Assembly (NCBI GenBank): GCA_035631875.1
Contig: DASQHX010000011.1
Coordinates: 310,001-374,000 of the forward strand
Length of the DNA: 64,000 nt
Direction: 5' to 3'
From: Nitrosopumilaceae archaeon
GTDB lineage: Archaea > Thermoproteota > Nitrososphaeria > Nitrososphaerales > Nitrosopumilaceae
Made by a program: the position numbers and the translations under genes
Shown here: positions 9,507-17,682 of the stretch, in pieces
How positions within the stretch are numbered: position 1 is the first letter of the stretch
How the letters are laid out: the number at the start of each line of letters is the position of its first letter
The notes under the pieces: generated by a model
The model's input: the letters and a program-made list of their open reading frames with translations, nothing else
Database searches by the model: none
Told to the model about the DNA's origin: nothing

Positions 9507-9667
9507 TGGCCCCAGTCCTCACCAACAGTTTGTGCTGGTTTTAACTCAAAGCCGGTAGATCCTTTTACAAGTTCAAAGCTTGCACCACAATCTGGACATG
9601 TTATTATTTCTCCTGCCATGGAATCTTTTGGAGGGGAGATGTTTGCATCACATTCTAAACATTTCAT
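9503..9667 (-). CDS. lysW: amino-group carrier protein LysW, variant ending in Gln
   Basis: A 54-residue zinc-ribbon carrier protein that protects the amino group of alpha-aminoadipate during lysine synthesis. It has two CxxC pairs (Cys3/Cys6 and Cys24/Cys27). The family ends in EDWGE, and the side chain of that last Glu carries the substrate. Here the end reads EDWGQ: the last codon is CAG (minus strand, 9508-9506) before TGA. One base change would restore GAG. It starts 1 base after the homocitrate synthase stop and overlaps lysX by 4 bases. The other LysW in this window keeps EDWGE. Whether this is genuine biology or a sequence error is open. Confidence 0.9.
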   Translation of the reverse strand: MKCLECDANISPPKDSMAGEIITCPDCGASFELVKGSTGFELKPAQTVGEDWGQ

Positions 9668-9668
9668 A

Positions 9669-10859
9669 TTATTTTCCTGTTTTTATCTTCACTTGGGTGT
9701 CATTAATTATCTTTCTTTCCAGTCTGTCATCTAATGGAATTTCAAGCAAGTCTCCCATTCGCAAGTTCTTAAGACCTGCTGCAACAGCTTTGGCATGCTC
9801 ATCATTTTGTTCTAAACCTAAAAGAGACATTAGATATGCCGCACCGTTTTTACCAGCCAGTTCTCCAAATACTATTCTTCTCCGGTTTCCTACTACTTTG
9901 GGATCAATTGGCTCGTATGCTGCAGGGTTTCTAAGAATAGCAGCTAGATGAGTTCCTGCCTTGTGTTTGTAGGCAGTAGCACCAACTATTGGCTTGGAAT
10001 CATATGGTCTGATAGTAGTATATTGTTCGATTAACCTTGAGAGATCCATTAACATATCTAACCTGAAACTGTTTGGAGATTTGTAAAGATAGGATAATGC
10101 AATTGCAGTTTCTGCTAATGCAGGAATTCCAGTCCTTTCACCAATCCCGTCTATTGTAGTGTGAATTTGATCTGCTCCGGCATCACAACCAGCAAATGCA
10201 TTTGCTAATGCCAGCCCAATATCATTATGACAGTGTACATCAAGTGGTATTTTTATTTGATCACGAACTGTTTTTACTAAATTATACATTCCATTTGGGC
10301 GCATTATTCCTACCGTATCTGGAATACTTATTCTGTCAACACCAACTTCTTCAATTGCCTTACACATCTTTATCAAAAATTCTGGCTCTGCTCTGCTGGC
10401 ATCTTCCATTGTAAATCTCATTTTGAGTCCGTGTGATTTTGCATATTCTACAGTCTCAACTGCTCTGCGTAACGCCTCTTCTCTAGTTATTCTTAATTTA
10501 TCATTTAGATGTATATCTGACATTCCAAGATATGTGGCCATCCAAGTTGCATCGCAATCAAGTGCAATATCGACATCTTCCTTCAAGGCACGTACATGTG
10601 CTACAATATCTGCTCTTAATCCTTGTTTGATTATTGTTTTTGTTGCTTCTTTATGATCACTTGATACAACTGGAGAAATCTCAATTTGATCAACACCAAA
10701 ATAATCAAGCATCCATGCAATTTGGATTCGTTGTTTGTTTGAAAATGTAACTCCTGGATGTTGTTCTCCTTCTCTTAGAGTGCTATCTAGGACATGAATT
10801 TTCTTTGGTTTTACTCCAATTTCATTATATTTGTATGCGTAGTAATTCGGATCGTCCAT
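9669..10859 (-). CDS. homocitrate synthase-like enzyme (DRE-TIM metallolyase)
   Basis: A 396-residue member of the homocitrate / isopropylmalate synthase family. LDSTLREGEQHPGV (about 24-37) is the N-terminal signature with the metal-binding Asp and catalytic Arg, and HCHNDIGLALANAFAGCDAG is the second signature. No regulatory LeuA dimer domain is present, which fits the shorter homocitrate synthases. Condensing 2-oxoglutarate with acetyl-CoA, it would feed the LysW-dependent aminoadipate route; lysW, lysX and lysK follow immediately. A candidate operator palindrome lies 25 bases before the start. Isopropylmalate or citramalate synthase activity is the alternative, but the operon makes it unlikely. 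Confidence 0.85.
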   Translation of the reverse strand: MDDPNYYAYKYNEIGVKPKKIHVLDSTLREGEQHPGVTFSNKQRIQIAWMLDYFGVDQIEISPVVSSDHKEATKTIIKQGLRADIVAHVRALKEDVDIALDCDATWMATYLGMSDIHLNDKLRITREEALRRAVETVEYAKSHGLKMRFTMEDASRAEPEFLIKMCKAIEEVGVDRISIPDTVGIMRPNGMYNLVKTVRDQIKIPLDVHCHNDIGLALANAFAGCDAGADQIHTTIDGIGERTGIPALAETAIALSYLYKSPNSFRLDMLMDLSRLIEQYTTIRPYDSKPIVGATAYKHKAGTHLAAILRNPAAYEPIDPKVVGNRRRIVFGELAGKNGAAYLMSLLGLEQNDEHAKAVAAGLKNLRMGDLLEIPLDDRLERKIINDTQVKIKTGK

Positions 10860-10883
10860 TGCTGATCTAGTACAAAAAACTGG

Positions 10884-10901
10884 CGAATATAAACATATTC
10901 G
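10884..10901. promoter_or_regulatory. 18-bp interrupted palindrome overlapping the homocitrate synthase promoter
   Basis: CGAATAT and ATATTCG form perfect 7-base arms around a 4-base spacer (AAAC). The site is 25-42 bases upstream of the homocitrate synthase start and its centre reads like a TATA box on the minus strand (TTTATATT). Binding there would block transcription factor access. The adjacent Lrp/AsnC gene (10978-11397) is the obvious candidate regulator. The repeat is visible; the regulator is inferred. Confidence 0.55.
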
Positions 10902-10977
10902 TACAGAAATCGGCTATTTTTAGAATATCTAAGCCGCTTTTCGGCATTATGGATAAAAAAGATCCGAACTTCGTTTT

Positions 10978-11397
10978 TTAAGTTACAGTACGTAATATGA
11001 TGACCGTGTTGGTATCAAACACACCAGGAACTTTGCGCAAAGAATCAATACACACATTGATATCTGTAATGGTTGGTGCTCTGATTATAACTGCAATATC
11101 ATACTGTCCAGTAATTTCATAAACAGTATGGACACCGTGTAGCTTTGTTAATTTTGCTGAAACTTTGGATGTGTCAGTTGCAGAATCCACAGAAATCAAA
11201 ATGATTGCACTAGTTGCATTTGCATCTCCTGTTTCTACTGTGAATTTTTTTATGATTCCACCATCAGTAAGATTTTTTACTCTTCTTCTTACTGCAGATT
11301 CAGAAAGACCAAGTTTTTGTCCTATCACTACAAAAGATTCCCTAGAATCTTTTTTTAATATTTCAATGATTGAATCATCTGTTCTGTCTTTAGACAT
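10978..11397 (-). CDS. Lrp/AsnC-family transcriptional regulator, LysM-like
   Basis: A 139-residue Lrp/AsnC regulator. The N-terminal HTH (about 5-50, SFVVIGQKLGLSESAVRRRV) is followed by a RAM ligand-binding domain (about 62-139) with YEITGQYDIAVIIRA. In Sulfolobus the family member LysM controls the lysWXJK genes in response to lysine. The gene overlaps the 3' end of lysJ by 8 bases and sits just before the homocitrate synthase-lysW-lysX-lysK cluster. It is therefore placed to sense lysine or a related amino acid and control both halves of the pathway. The ligand is inferred from context. Confidence 0.85.
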   Translation of the reverse strand: MSKDRTDDSIIEILKKDSRESFVVIGQKLGLSESAVRRRVKNLTDGGIIKKFTVETGDANATSAIILISVDSATDTSKVSAKLTKLHGVHTVYEITGQYDIAVIIRAPTITDINVCIDSLRKVPGVFDTNTVIILRTVT

Positions 11398-12565
11398 TTC
11401 TTCTTTTTTCCTCTTTTCCTATTATCATATCTAATGTTTCTAAAGCTTTGGTTATATCTGATTCAGAAATGACAAGAGGTGGTAGTAATCGCAATATGTT
11501 CTTTCCAGAATATAAAAGTAAAAGGTTGTTTGCTATTCCATCAAACAAAATATCTTTTACTTCAAATTTCATTTCTACTCCAATCATCAAACCCTTACCT
11601 CTTACTTCACGAATAATTTTGTGCTTTTCCTTTAATCTCTCTAATCCTTCTCGGAATAGTTTTCCCATTTTTGCTGCATTTTCAACCAATCCATCTTGTG
11701 TCAAGGCTTCAACTGAAGCAATACCTGCAGCGCATGAAAGAGGATTTCCTCCAAAAGTAGATGATTGCTCACCTTTACTAATACAAGCGAGAATATCCTC
11801 TCGTACCAATGTAGCTCCCATAGGAACTCCTCCTGCAATTCCCTTTGCTAGGCACATAATATCTGGAGTCGTATCCCAGTGTTGACCTGCCCACATCTTG
11901 CCAGTTCTGCCAAGGCCAGCCTGAATTTCATCAAAGATCAAAAGAATGCCTTTTTCATTACATAATTTTCTAACAGCCTGTAAGAATCCATCTGGTGCAA
12001 CATGAATTCCACTTTCTCCCTGTATTGGTTCTATTATGATAAATGCAGTATCAGAATTTATTGTAGATCTTAAAACTTCAATATCTCCAAATGGTGAGAA
12101 TGAAACTTTCTCTACTAATGGTTCAAATGGTTTTCTATATTTTTGACTAAATGTAATTGAAAGAGATCCAAGTGATTTTCCATGATAAGAGCCATTCATT
12201 GCTACCATTCCAGTTTTACCGGTGAATTTTCTTGCAAACTTTATTGCGGCCTCTACTGCCTCAGTTCCACTATTATTTAGATAAACTTGATTTAGATTCT
12301 TTGGAGCTATTTTCATCAGAGTTTCTAAGAATCGTTCACGTGTTTTGTTGTAAAGTGAACTATGTACTGTTATTATTTTATCAAGTTGTTCTTTTATTGC
12401 CTTTACAACACGTGGATTGCAATGACCAACAAGAGCAACACCATATCCACCCATACAATCAATGTACTCTTTTCCGTTAGTGTCCCACACATGTGAACCA
12501 AGACCGCGTTCTATTGTAACAGGAAATCTCTGATAGATATTTCCCATGAATTGATCTTCAATCAT
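11390..12565 (-). CDS. lysJ: [LysW]-aminoadipate semialdehyde / glutamate semialdehyde aminotransferase
   Basis: A 391-residue class III PLP aminotransferase of the ArgD/LysJ type. YLNNSGTEAVEAAIKFAR binds the cofactor phosphate region, IIIEPIQGESG and FDEIQAGLGRTGKMWAG are family signatures, and Lys241 in LAKGIAGG is the expected Schiff-base lysine. It converts the LysW-bound semialdehyde to LysW-lysine or LysW-ornithine with glutamate as donor. Its start overlaps the end of lysZ by 4 bases (ATGA), and its 3' end overlaps the Lrp gene. Only one copy is present, so it probably serves both branches. Confidence 0.92.
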   Translation of the reverse strand: MIEDQFMGNIYQRFPVTIERGLGSHVWDTNGKEYIDCMGGYGVALVGHCNPRVVKAIKEQLDKIITVHSSLYNKTRERFLETLMKIAPKNLNQVYLNNSGTEAVEAAIKFARKFTGKTGMVAMNGSYHGKSLGSLSITFSQKYRKPFEPLVEKVSFSPFGDIEVLRSTINSDTAFIIIEPIQGESGIHVAPDGFLQAVRKLCNEKGILLIFDEIQAGLGRTGKMWAGQHWDTTPDIMCLAKGIAGGVPMGATLVREDILACISKGEQSSTFGGNPLSCAAGIASVEALTQDGLVENAAKMGKLFREGLERLKEKHKIIREVRGKGLMIGVEMKFEVKDILFDGIANNLLLLYSGKNILRLLPPLVISESDITKALETLDMIIGKEEKRRNV

Positions 12566-13362
12566 TTTGTAATCACCGTACAGTTATCGTGTGCAATGGC
12601 AGCTGATATGGGGTTTTCTCTTTGACCGTTTGCAATAAGAGCTTGTTTTACTCCCATCTCGAGGGATTCTGTTGCAGCAAGTATCTTTTTTTCCATACCA
12701 AAGCCTATTTTTGGAAGAATTTCCTTTGCTTCAGCTAAAGAAAGTTTCTTTACAAGTTTTTCATCCATCAGTAAACCATCCACATTAGTCAAAAACAAAA
12801 TCTTGTCAGATTGCATCTTACCTGCTACATATGCGGCGGCTCTATCTCCATCTACATTAAGAAAATCAGATTCTTCGCTTATTGCAATTGGTGATATGAC
12901 TGGAACGTAGCCTTGATCTAGGATTGATTTTATAAGACTCGAATTTACTTCTTTTATCTTTCCAGTATATCCTCCATCTATTGCCATCTTGCGACCTTTT
13001 TCATTAATCACAATCAATTTTTTTTTGCGTTCAGCCTGAATAATTCTTCCATCTACACCTGACAGTCCAACTGCATTGATGCCATTTTTTTGTAACATTC
13101 CTACTATCATTTTGTTTATTTTTCCAGACATTACCATGGTGAAGATCTCTACAGTTTCCTTGTCAGTAAATCTACTTTTTATTCCGCCTGGAGAAACAAT
13201 GAATTTTTGTTCTTTTCCTAATGCCTCTGAAATCTTTGTTACTTCTTTTCCTCCTCCATGTACCAGAATTACTTTTTCTTTTTCTGAAACTTTTTTTAGA
13301 TCAGAAATAGTTGACGGATGAAGTCCATCTACTACACTTCCTCCGATCTTGATTGTAATCAT
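12562..13362 (-). CDS. lysZ: [LysW]-aminoadipate / [LysW]-glutamate kinase
   Basis: A 266-residue amino-acid kinase of the ArgB/LysZ type. KIGGSVVDG (about 5-13) and VHGGGKE (about 34-40) form the phosphate-binding loops, and VSPIAISEESDFLNVDGDRAA is the second nucleotide and substrate region. It phosphorylates the side-chain carboxylate of the amino acid carried by LysW. The gene is coupled by ATGA overlap to lysJ downstream and separated by 4 bases from lysY upstream, inside one operon. Specificity for the LysW-bound substrate is inferred from the surrounding lysW, lysX and lysY genes. Confidence 0.92.
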   Translation of the reverse strand: MITIKIGGSVVDGLHPSTISDLKKVSEKEKVILVHGGGKEVTKISEALGKEQKFIVSPGGIKSRFTDKETVEIFTMVMSGKINKMIVGMLQKNGINAVGLSGVDGRIIQAERKKKLIVINEKGRKMAIDGGYTGKIKEVNSSLIKSILDQGYVPVISPIAISEESDFLNVDGDRAAAYVAGKMQSDKILFLTNVDGLLMDEKLVKKLSLAEAKEILPKIGFGMEKKILAATESLEMGVKQALIANGQRENPISAAIAHDNCTVITK

Positions 13363-13366
13363 TTTC

Positions 13367-14419
13367 TCACACAGGTGTTAACGGAGAATATCTGAGACCT
13401 TCCATCTCGTCAAAACCTGCCATTACATTCATGTTTTGTATGGCAGAACCAGCTGCCCCTTTCATCAAATTATCTGAGGCTGACAATACCACCAATCTAT
13501 GATTGTCTTCATCTATATCAAATCCTACATCACAAAAGTTGGATCCAACTACAAACTTTGGATCCGGAAACTTGTAGAATCCTTTTTTATCACGAATTAA
13601 TCTGATAAATTTTTCATTACCATATTGTTCACGATATAACTTCCAAAGGTCCATCTCGCTCATTGGATTGTTAAGGAAAGTGTGATTTGTACACAATATT
13701 CCTCGTACAATATCTACCGCATGTGGACTCATAGAAACATGAATCTTTTTTCCTGCAACCTCTGTTAACTCTTGTTCTATTTCACCGGTATGTCTGTGCT
13801 TTGCAGGCTTGTATGGTCTGATCACTCCTGACCTTAAAGCATGATGGGTACCAGCCAAAGAACCTGCACCTGCACCAGATGAACCAATTTTTGAATCAAC
13901 AATGATGTGTTCTGTATCAATTAGGTTTTTTTTCACTAGTGGATATAACGCAAGTATTGAAGTTACTGCCATGCATCCAGGACAAGAAACAAGTTGTGAT
14001 TTTTTAATTTGTTCTCTGTGAATTTCTGGAACTCCAAAAACTGATTTTGACAATAATTCTGGATAAGGATGTTGCCAGCCATACCACTTGTCATAATCTG
14101 GGGCATTGTGAAGACGATAATCTGCACTTAGATCAATTATTTTCATTCCACGATCATACAATGCCTTTACTATCTCAGTTGCTGTTCCATGCGGTACTGC
14201 AGTAAAAACAAGATCACACTTGTCTGATAATTTGTCATAATCTAATTCAGAAAATGTAATATCAGTAAATCCTTTCAAGCTTGGCTGAATCCTTGAAACA
14301 TATTCTCCCACATATTGTCTTGACGTTACCATGGAGATCTCTACTTTGGGATGGCTTACAAGTAGTCTGAGCATTTCTCCTCCCACAAAACCTGATGCGC
14401 CGATAACTCCTACTTTCAT
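13367..14419 (-). CDS. lysY: [LysW]-aminoadipyl / glutamyl phosphate reductase
   Basis: A 350-residue NADPH-dependent reductase homologous to ArgC. GVIGASGFVGGEMLRLL (about 4-20) is the dinucleotide-binding loop. LVSCPGCMAV carries the catalytic Cys149, equivalent to the ArgC NPGCY motif but with Cys in place of Asn. It reduces the LysW-bound acyl phosphate to the semialdehyde. It lies between argX (30 bases upstream) and lysZ (4 bases downstream). The same enzyme is likely used for both lysine and arginine, as in Sulfolobus. Confidence 0.92.
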   Translation of the reverse strand: MKVGVIGASGFVGGEMLRLLVSHPKVEISMVTSRQYVGEYVSRIQPSLKGFTDITFSELDYDKLSDKCDLVFTAVPHGTATEIVKALYDRGMKIIDLSADYRLHNAPDYDKWYGWQHPYPELLSKSVFGVPEIHREQIKKSQLVSCPGCMAVTSILALYPLVKKNLIDTEHIIVDSKIGSSGAGAGSLAGTHHALRSGVIRPYKPAKHRHTGEIEQELTEVAGKKIHVSMSPHAVDIVRGILCTNHTFLNNPMSEMDLWKLYREQYGNEKFIRLIRDKKGFYKFPDPKFVVGSNFCDVGFDIDEDNHRLVVLSASDNLMKGAAGSAIQNMNVMAGFDEMEGLRYSPLTPV

Positions 14420-14449
14420 TGATACACTCCTAGCATAAAGGGGTATAAT

Positions 14450-15307
14450 TTATTTTATAGCTTGCTTGATTGCAAAATCAATCATTTCTTTTGGAATATT
14501 CTTTTTTGAAACTTTTGATAATCCTTTGAACTCTACGGTATTGTTTACTTCGTGTACAACTAGTCCTCGTTTTTCATCTTCCATTATATCTACTCCCAAT
14601 ATTCCTCCACCTACTGCTTTTGATGCTTTCATACAAACATCCTCTAACTCTTTTGTTATCTCACACAAAATTGGTTCTGCACCAAGAGCAATGTTTGTCT
14701 TAAAACCGCCAGACGAAGTTCTATACATTGCAGAAATGACTTGATCTCCTACTACAATACCACGAATATCTCTTGGAGGTCTTTTTATCATTTCTTGAAG
14801 GTAGTAGATTCTGTCTAATGGTCCATCACTTAGTTCTCTTACTTCGATTATCGCATCTGCAGTTTCTCTGTCCTTAAGAGGTATGACGCCTCTTCCCCAG
14901 CTTCCTACTATGGGTTTGATAACTAGTGGATATCCTACTTTTTCAAGATTCTCAAGTGCAGCTTCAGGTGAGAATGAAAAATATGTTTTTGGGGTAGGTA
15001 CATTGTGTTTTTTTAACAAAAGTGATGTTATCATCTTGTTGCCACAGTTATTTGCAACTTCATATTTGTTTATGACTGGCACATCAAGAAATTCTAAACA
15101 TGCAGTAAAATGCAGACCTCTGAAATAGCTTACACATCTTTCCAGTACTACATCACCAAAATCAAAATCATTTTTTTTACTTTCAGTACTTACCTGAGTT
15201 ACTTTGGCATCAATCATCTTTGTATCGTGACCAAGCTCGATTGCTTTTTCCTCGAGCATTTTCTCCTCTGTTCTGACTCGATCGTAAACGATACGAATCT
15301 TTGACAT
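14450..15307 (-). CDS. argX: LysX/ArgX paralogue, probable LysW-glutamate ligase
   Basis: A 285-residue ATP-grasp ligase paralogous to the gene at 8658-9506. It has VIKPIVGSWGRGVIPL and VVHEVNNTVEFKGL. The tail reads KVSKKNIP where LysX enzymes have TGVDIP, so the substrate pocket differs. Its operon starts with argininosuccinate synthase, which favours glutamate as substrate and ornithine/arginine as product. It begins directly after the stop of the EDWGE-type lysW. The lysine/arginine split is inferred from motif and context; a LysX function cannot be excluded. Confidence 0.82.
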   Translation of the reverse strand: MSKIRIVYDRVRTEEKMLEEKAIELGHDTKMIDAKVTQVSTESKKNDFDFGDVVLERCVSYFRGLHFTACLEFLDVPVINKYEVANNCGNKMITSLLLKKHNVPTPKTYFSFSPEAALENLEKVGYPLVIKPIVGSWGRGVIPLKDRETADAIIEVRELSDGPLDRIYYLQEMIKRPPRDIRGIVVGDQVISAMYRTSSGGFKTNIALGAEPILCEITKELEDVCMKASKAVGGGILGVDIMEDEKRGLVVHEVNNTVEFKGLSKVSKKNIPKEMIDFAIKQAIK

Positions 15308-15475
15308 TTATTCTCCCCAATCTTCGCCGACTTTTTCAGCGTGTTTGAGTTGACAAGTGGTGCCATTTTTCGAGGCTATCTCAAAATCTGCTCCGCAGTC
15401 AGGACATGAAATTATTTCTCCTACACTTGCATCATCTGGAATTTTTAACATTGCATCACATTCTGGACAATTCAT
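15308..15475 (-). CDS. lysW: amino-group carrier protein LysW, canonical EDWGE terminus
   Basis: A 55-residue LysW with Cys3/Cys6 and Cys24/Cys27 as the zinc-ribbon ligands, an acidic surface, and the canonical C-terminal EDWGE whose last Glu side chain is the attachment point for glutamate or alpha-aminoadipate. It lies 11 bases downstream of argG and directly abuts argX. The copy at 9503-9667 is similar in sequence but has lost the terminal Glu, so this copy may be the only one that can carry substrate in the classical way. Confidence 0.93.
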   Translation of the reverse strand: MNCPECDAMLKIPDDASVGEIISCPDCGADFEIASKNGTTCQLKHAEKVGEDWGE

Positions 15476-15486
15476 ATTTTATTTTT

Positions 15487-16674
15487 TCACCTCTTTTTTA
15501 GTAATTTATTAGCTTCTGTTGATTGGAGTCCCCACAACTCAACAAATCCTTTTGCCAAAGTTTGATCAAATGTGGAACCAGATCCATATGTTGCCAAGTC
15601 ATGGCTGTACAACGAATATTCTGATTTTCTTCCAACTACTATTAGACTTCCTTTAAACATCTTTAGTTTTACAGTTCCGCTAACTCTCTTTTGAGTCGCA
15701 TTGATAAACATATCTAAATCAGATTTTAGTGGATCCTGCCACAATCCGGAATATGCTAACCAAGCCCATTCTGAATCTACAAGTGATTTGAATCTAAGTT
15801 CGTGTTTTGTAAGAACCATCTTTTCCAGATCGGTATGAGCCTCAATGAGACAAGTTGCTGCCGGTGTTTCGTATACTTCACGTGATTTTATACCAACTAC
15901 ACGATCTTCTATGTGATCCACAATACCTACTCCACAAGCGCCTGCCTTTTTGTTGATGTATTGTATTAGTTCAATAGGTTTTAGCTGTTTACCGTCTGCT
16001 GCGACTGGTACACCTTCTTTGAATTTTATCTCTAGATATTGTGGTTTATCTGGCATATTCCTAGTCTTTACCCAAATGAACGCATCTTCTGGTGGTTCCT
16101 TGTATGCATCTTCCATATCTCCTCCTTCAATAGCACGACCCCACAAGTTTTGATCTATACTAAATCTTTTTGCGGCAGTATCTATTTGGATGCCGTGTTT
16201 TTTTGCAAATTTTAGTTCAACATCGCGTGTAAGATTAAGATCCCTAATTGGTGCTATGATAGGAAGTGTAGTACCTGAACGCATTGTAACATCAAATCTT
16301 ACCTGATCGTTTCCTTTGCCTGTGCAGCCATGTGCAAGTGCTTTGGCATTTTCTTTTTTTGCAATATCTACTACCTTTTGTGCAATCAATGGCCTTGCTA
16401 GTGCAGTTGCAAGACAATATTTTTTCTGATAAAGTGCATTTGCCTTTATAGAAGGAAAAATGAAATCATTTACAAATTCTGAACGCGCATCCAAGTTGTA
16501 ATGTTTTACTACTCCAAGTTTTTTTGCCTTTGATGCGATCTTTTTTTGATCATCACCTTGACCTACATCTATTGTAACAGTAACTACATCCAAGTTGTGT
16601 TTTTCTTGGAGATATTTTACAACAACTGAGGTGTCTAAACCACCAGAGAAAGCTAGAACTGCTTTTCCTTTCAT
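15487..16674 (-). CDS. argG: argininosuccinate synthase
   Basis: A 395-residue argininosuccinate synthase. AFSGGLDTSVVVKYL (about 8-22) is the PP-loop that binds ATP, and HGCTGKGNDQVRF (about 118-130) is a family hallmark. It condenses citrulline with aspartate in arginine synthesis. Length matches the family. It is the first gene of the minus-strand operon that continues into lysW, argX, lysY, lysZ and lysJ, which links that operon to arginine. Argininosuccinate lyase is not in the window. Confidence 0.96.
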   Translation of the reverse strand: MKGKAVLAFSGGLDTSVVVKYLQEKHNLDVVTVTIDVGQGDDQKKIASKAKKLGVVKHYNLDARSEFVNDFIFPSIKANALYQKKYCLATALARPLIAQKVVDIAKKENAKALAHGCTGKGNDQVRFDVTMRSGTTLPIIAPIRDLNLTRDVELKFAKKHGIQIDTAAKRFSIDQNLWGRAIEGGDMEDAYKEPPEDAFIWVKTRNMPDKPQYLEIKFKEGVPVAADGKQLKPIELIQYINKKAGACGVGIVDHIEDRVVGIKSREVYETPAATCLIEAHTDLEKMVLTKHELRFKSLVDSEWAWLAYSGLWQDPLKSDLDMFINATQKRVSGTVKLKMFKGSLIVVGRKSEYSLYSHDLATYGSGSTFDQTLAKGFVELWGLQSTEANKLLKKR

Positions 16675-16788
16675 TGAGGTTTTCTGTGATCAGATTTTAG
16701 CATTTATCTTTTGTGCTTTGTAATCTTTTAATTTTATTTTAGGATAAAAACAAAAAATTATTTCTAAAACAATGAGACAAACTAAATT

Positions 16789-16862
16789 AGTCCAAGCTAA
16801 AATTCGAACACTATTTAACCGCATTATTATAACGCTGTTATATGAAATTGATCGCTTGGACT
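16789..16862. repeat. 9-base inverted repeat in the ABC-transporter leader
   Basis: AGTCCAAGC (16789-16797) is perfectly complementary to GCTTGGACT (16854-16862), enclosing 56 bases. It could form a long-range stem in the leader transcript just before the transporter gene, or be two operator half-sites. I compared it by eye with TPP and other riboswitch cores and saw no match. Confidence 0.4.
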
Positions 16863-16913
16863 GAGGCATTTTTAGTGTCTACTGGAGAGAAGGAACGAAT
16901 TTCTTATGACTAA
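16842..16913 (+). CDS. possible 23-codon upstream ORF overlapping the ABC transporter ATPase start
   Basis: An ATG-initiated frame encodes MKLIAWTEAF followed by LVSTGEKERISYD, and its TAA stop (16911-16913) falls just inside the ATPase gene, which starts at 16906. The start of the downstream gene is thus embedded in the last codons of the short frame, an arrangement that allows translational coupling or attenuation. The purine-rich GGAGAGAAGGA within the short ORF may be the ribosome-binding site for the ATPase gene. Chance occurrence is possible for so short a frame. Confidence 0.3.
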   Translation: MKLIAWTEAFLVSTGEKERISYD

Positions 16914-17682
16914 ACTACAAGCAAAAAACATTGTAAAACATTTTGATCATAATGGTAACTCTGTTCTTGCCTTAGATGGAATTAATTTGAATGTAGAAGA
17001 AGGTGATTTCATATGCATTGTTGGTCCCTCTGGATGTGGTAAATCAACATTTTTGAATATTGTAGCAGGACTTGAAAAACCTGATTCTGGTGAAATTTTA
17101 CTTAATGGAAATCAAATCACAACTCCTGGTCCTGATAGAACAATGGTCTTTCAAGAAGGTGCTTTATTTCCATGGCTTAAGGTAATTGATAATGTAGAAT
17201 TTGGATTAAAAATGGCTGGAATTCCAAAAGATGAACGTCGACAAATCTCGGAACGATACTTGGACATGATGCAGCTGACCAAATTCGCAGATTCGTACAT
17301 TTATCAGCTTTCTACTGGAATGAAGCAAAGAGTTGCAATTGCACGAGCTCTTGCTATGGATCCAGAAATTCTTTTAATGGATGAACCATTTGCAGCACTA
17401 GATTCTCAAACAAGAGATTTACTGTTAGTAGAATTGCAATTAATTTGGGAGAGGACAAAAAAGACAATAATTTTTGTTACACATAATATTTCAGAGTCAG
17501 TAATTTTAGGAAATCGTGTTGTTGTATTTAAAAACAGGCCATCTAAAATTAAAAAAGAATTTGTAATTGATTATAGGAGACCTAGACTTGCTGAGGATGA
17601 AAACCTCCAAAAATATTATCATCAAATTCTTGAAGAATTAAAGAGCGAAGTAATGGCACGGATAAAAGATGATAACATATGA
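16906..17682 (+). CDS. ABC importer ATPase, nitrate/sulfonate/taurine family
   Basis: A 258-residue ABC ATPase. Walker A is GPSGCGKST (about 40-48), the Q-loop is VFQEGALFPWL, the signature is LSTGMKQR (about 135-142, with Thr instead of the usual Gly at the third position) and Walker B is ILLMDEP (about 155-161). It resembles SsuB/TauB/NrtD proteins that power importers for sulfonates, nitrate or thiamine precursors. It overlaps the permease gene by 4 bases (ATGA). The substrate is not decided by this subunit. Confidence 0.9.
   Translation: MTKLQAKNIVKHFDHNGNSVLALDGINLNVEEGDFICIVGPSGCGKSTFLNIVAGLEKPDSGEILLNGNQITTPGPDRTMVFQEGALFPWLKVIDNVEFGLKMAGIPKDERRQISERYLDMMQLTKFADSYIYQLSTGMKQRVAIARALAMDPEILLMDEPFAALDSQTRDLLLVELQLIWERTKKTIIFVTHNISESVILGNRVVVFKNRPSKIKKEFVIDYRRPRLAEDENLQKYYHQILEELKSEVMARIKDDNI

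Noticed and set aside
16842-16905. A possible TPP-type riboswitch before the ABC importer (CTGAGG and GGAGAGAAGGAA)
   Set aside because: The fragments resemble thi-box pieces only loosely; the paired stems and the conserved second core are missing.
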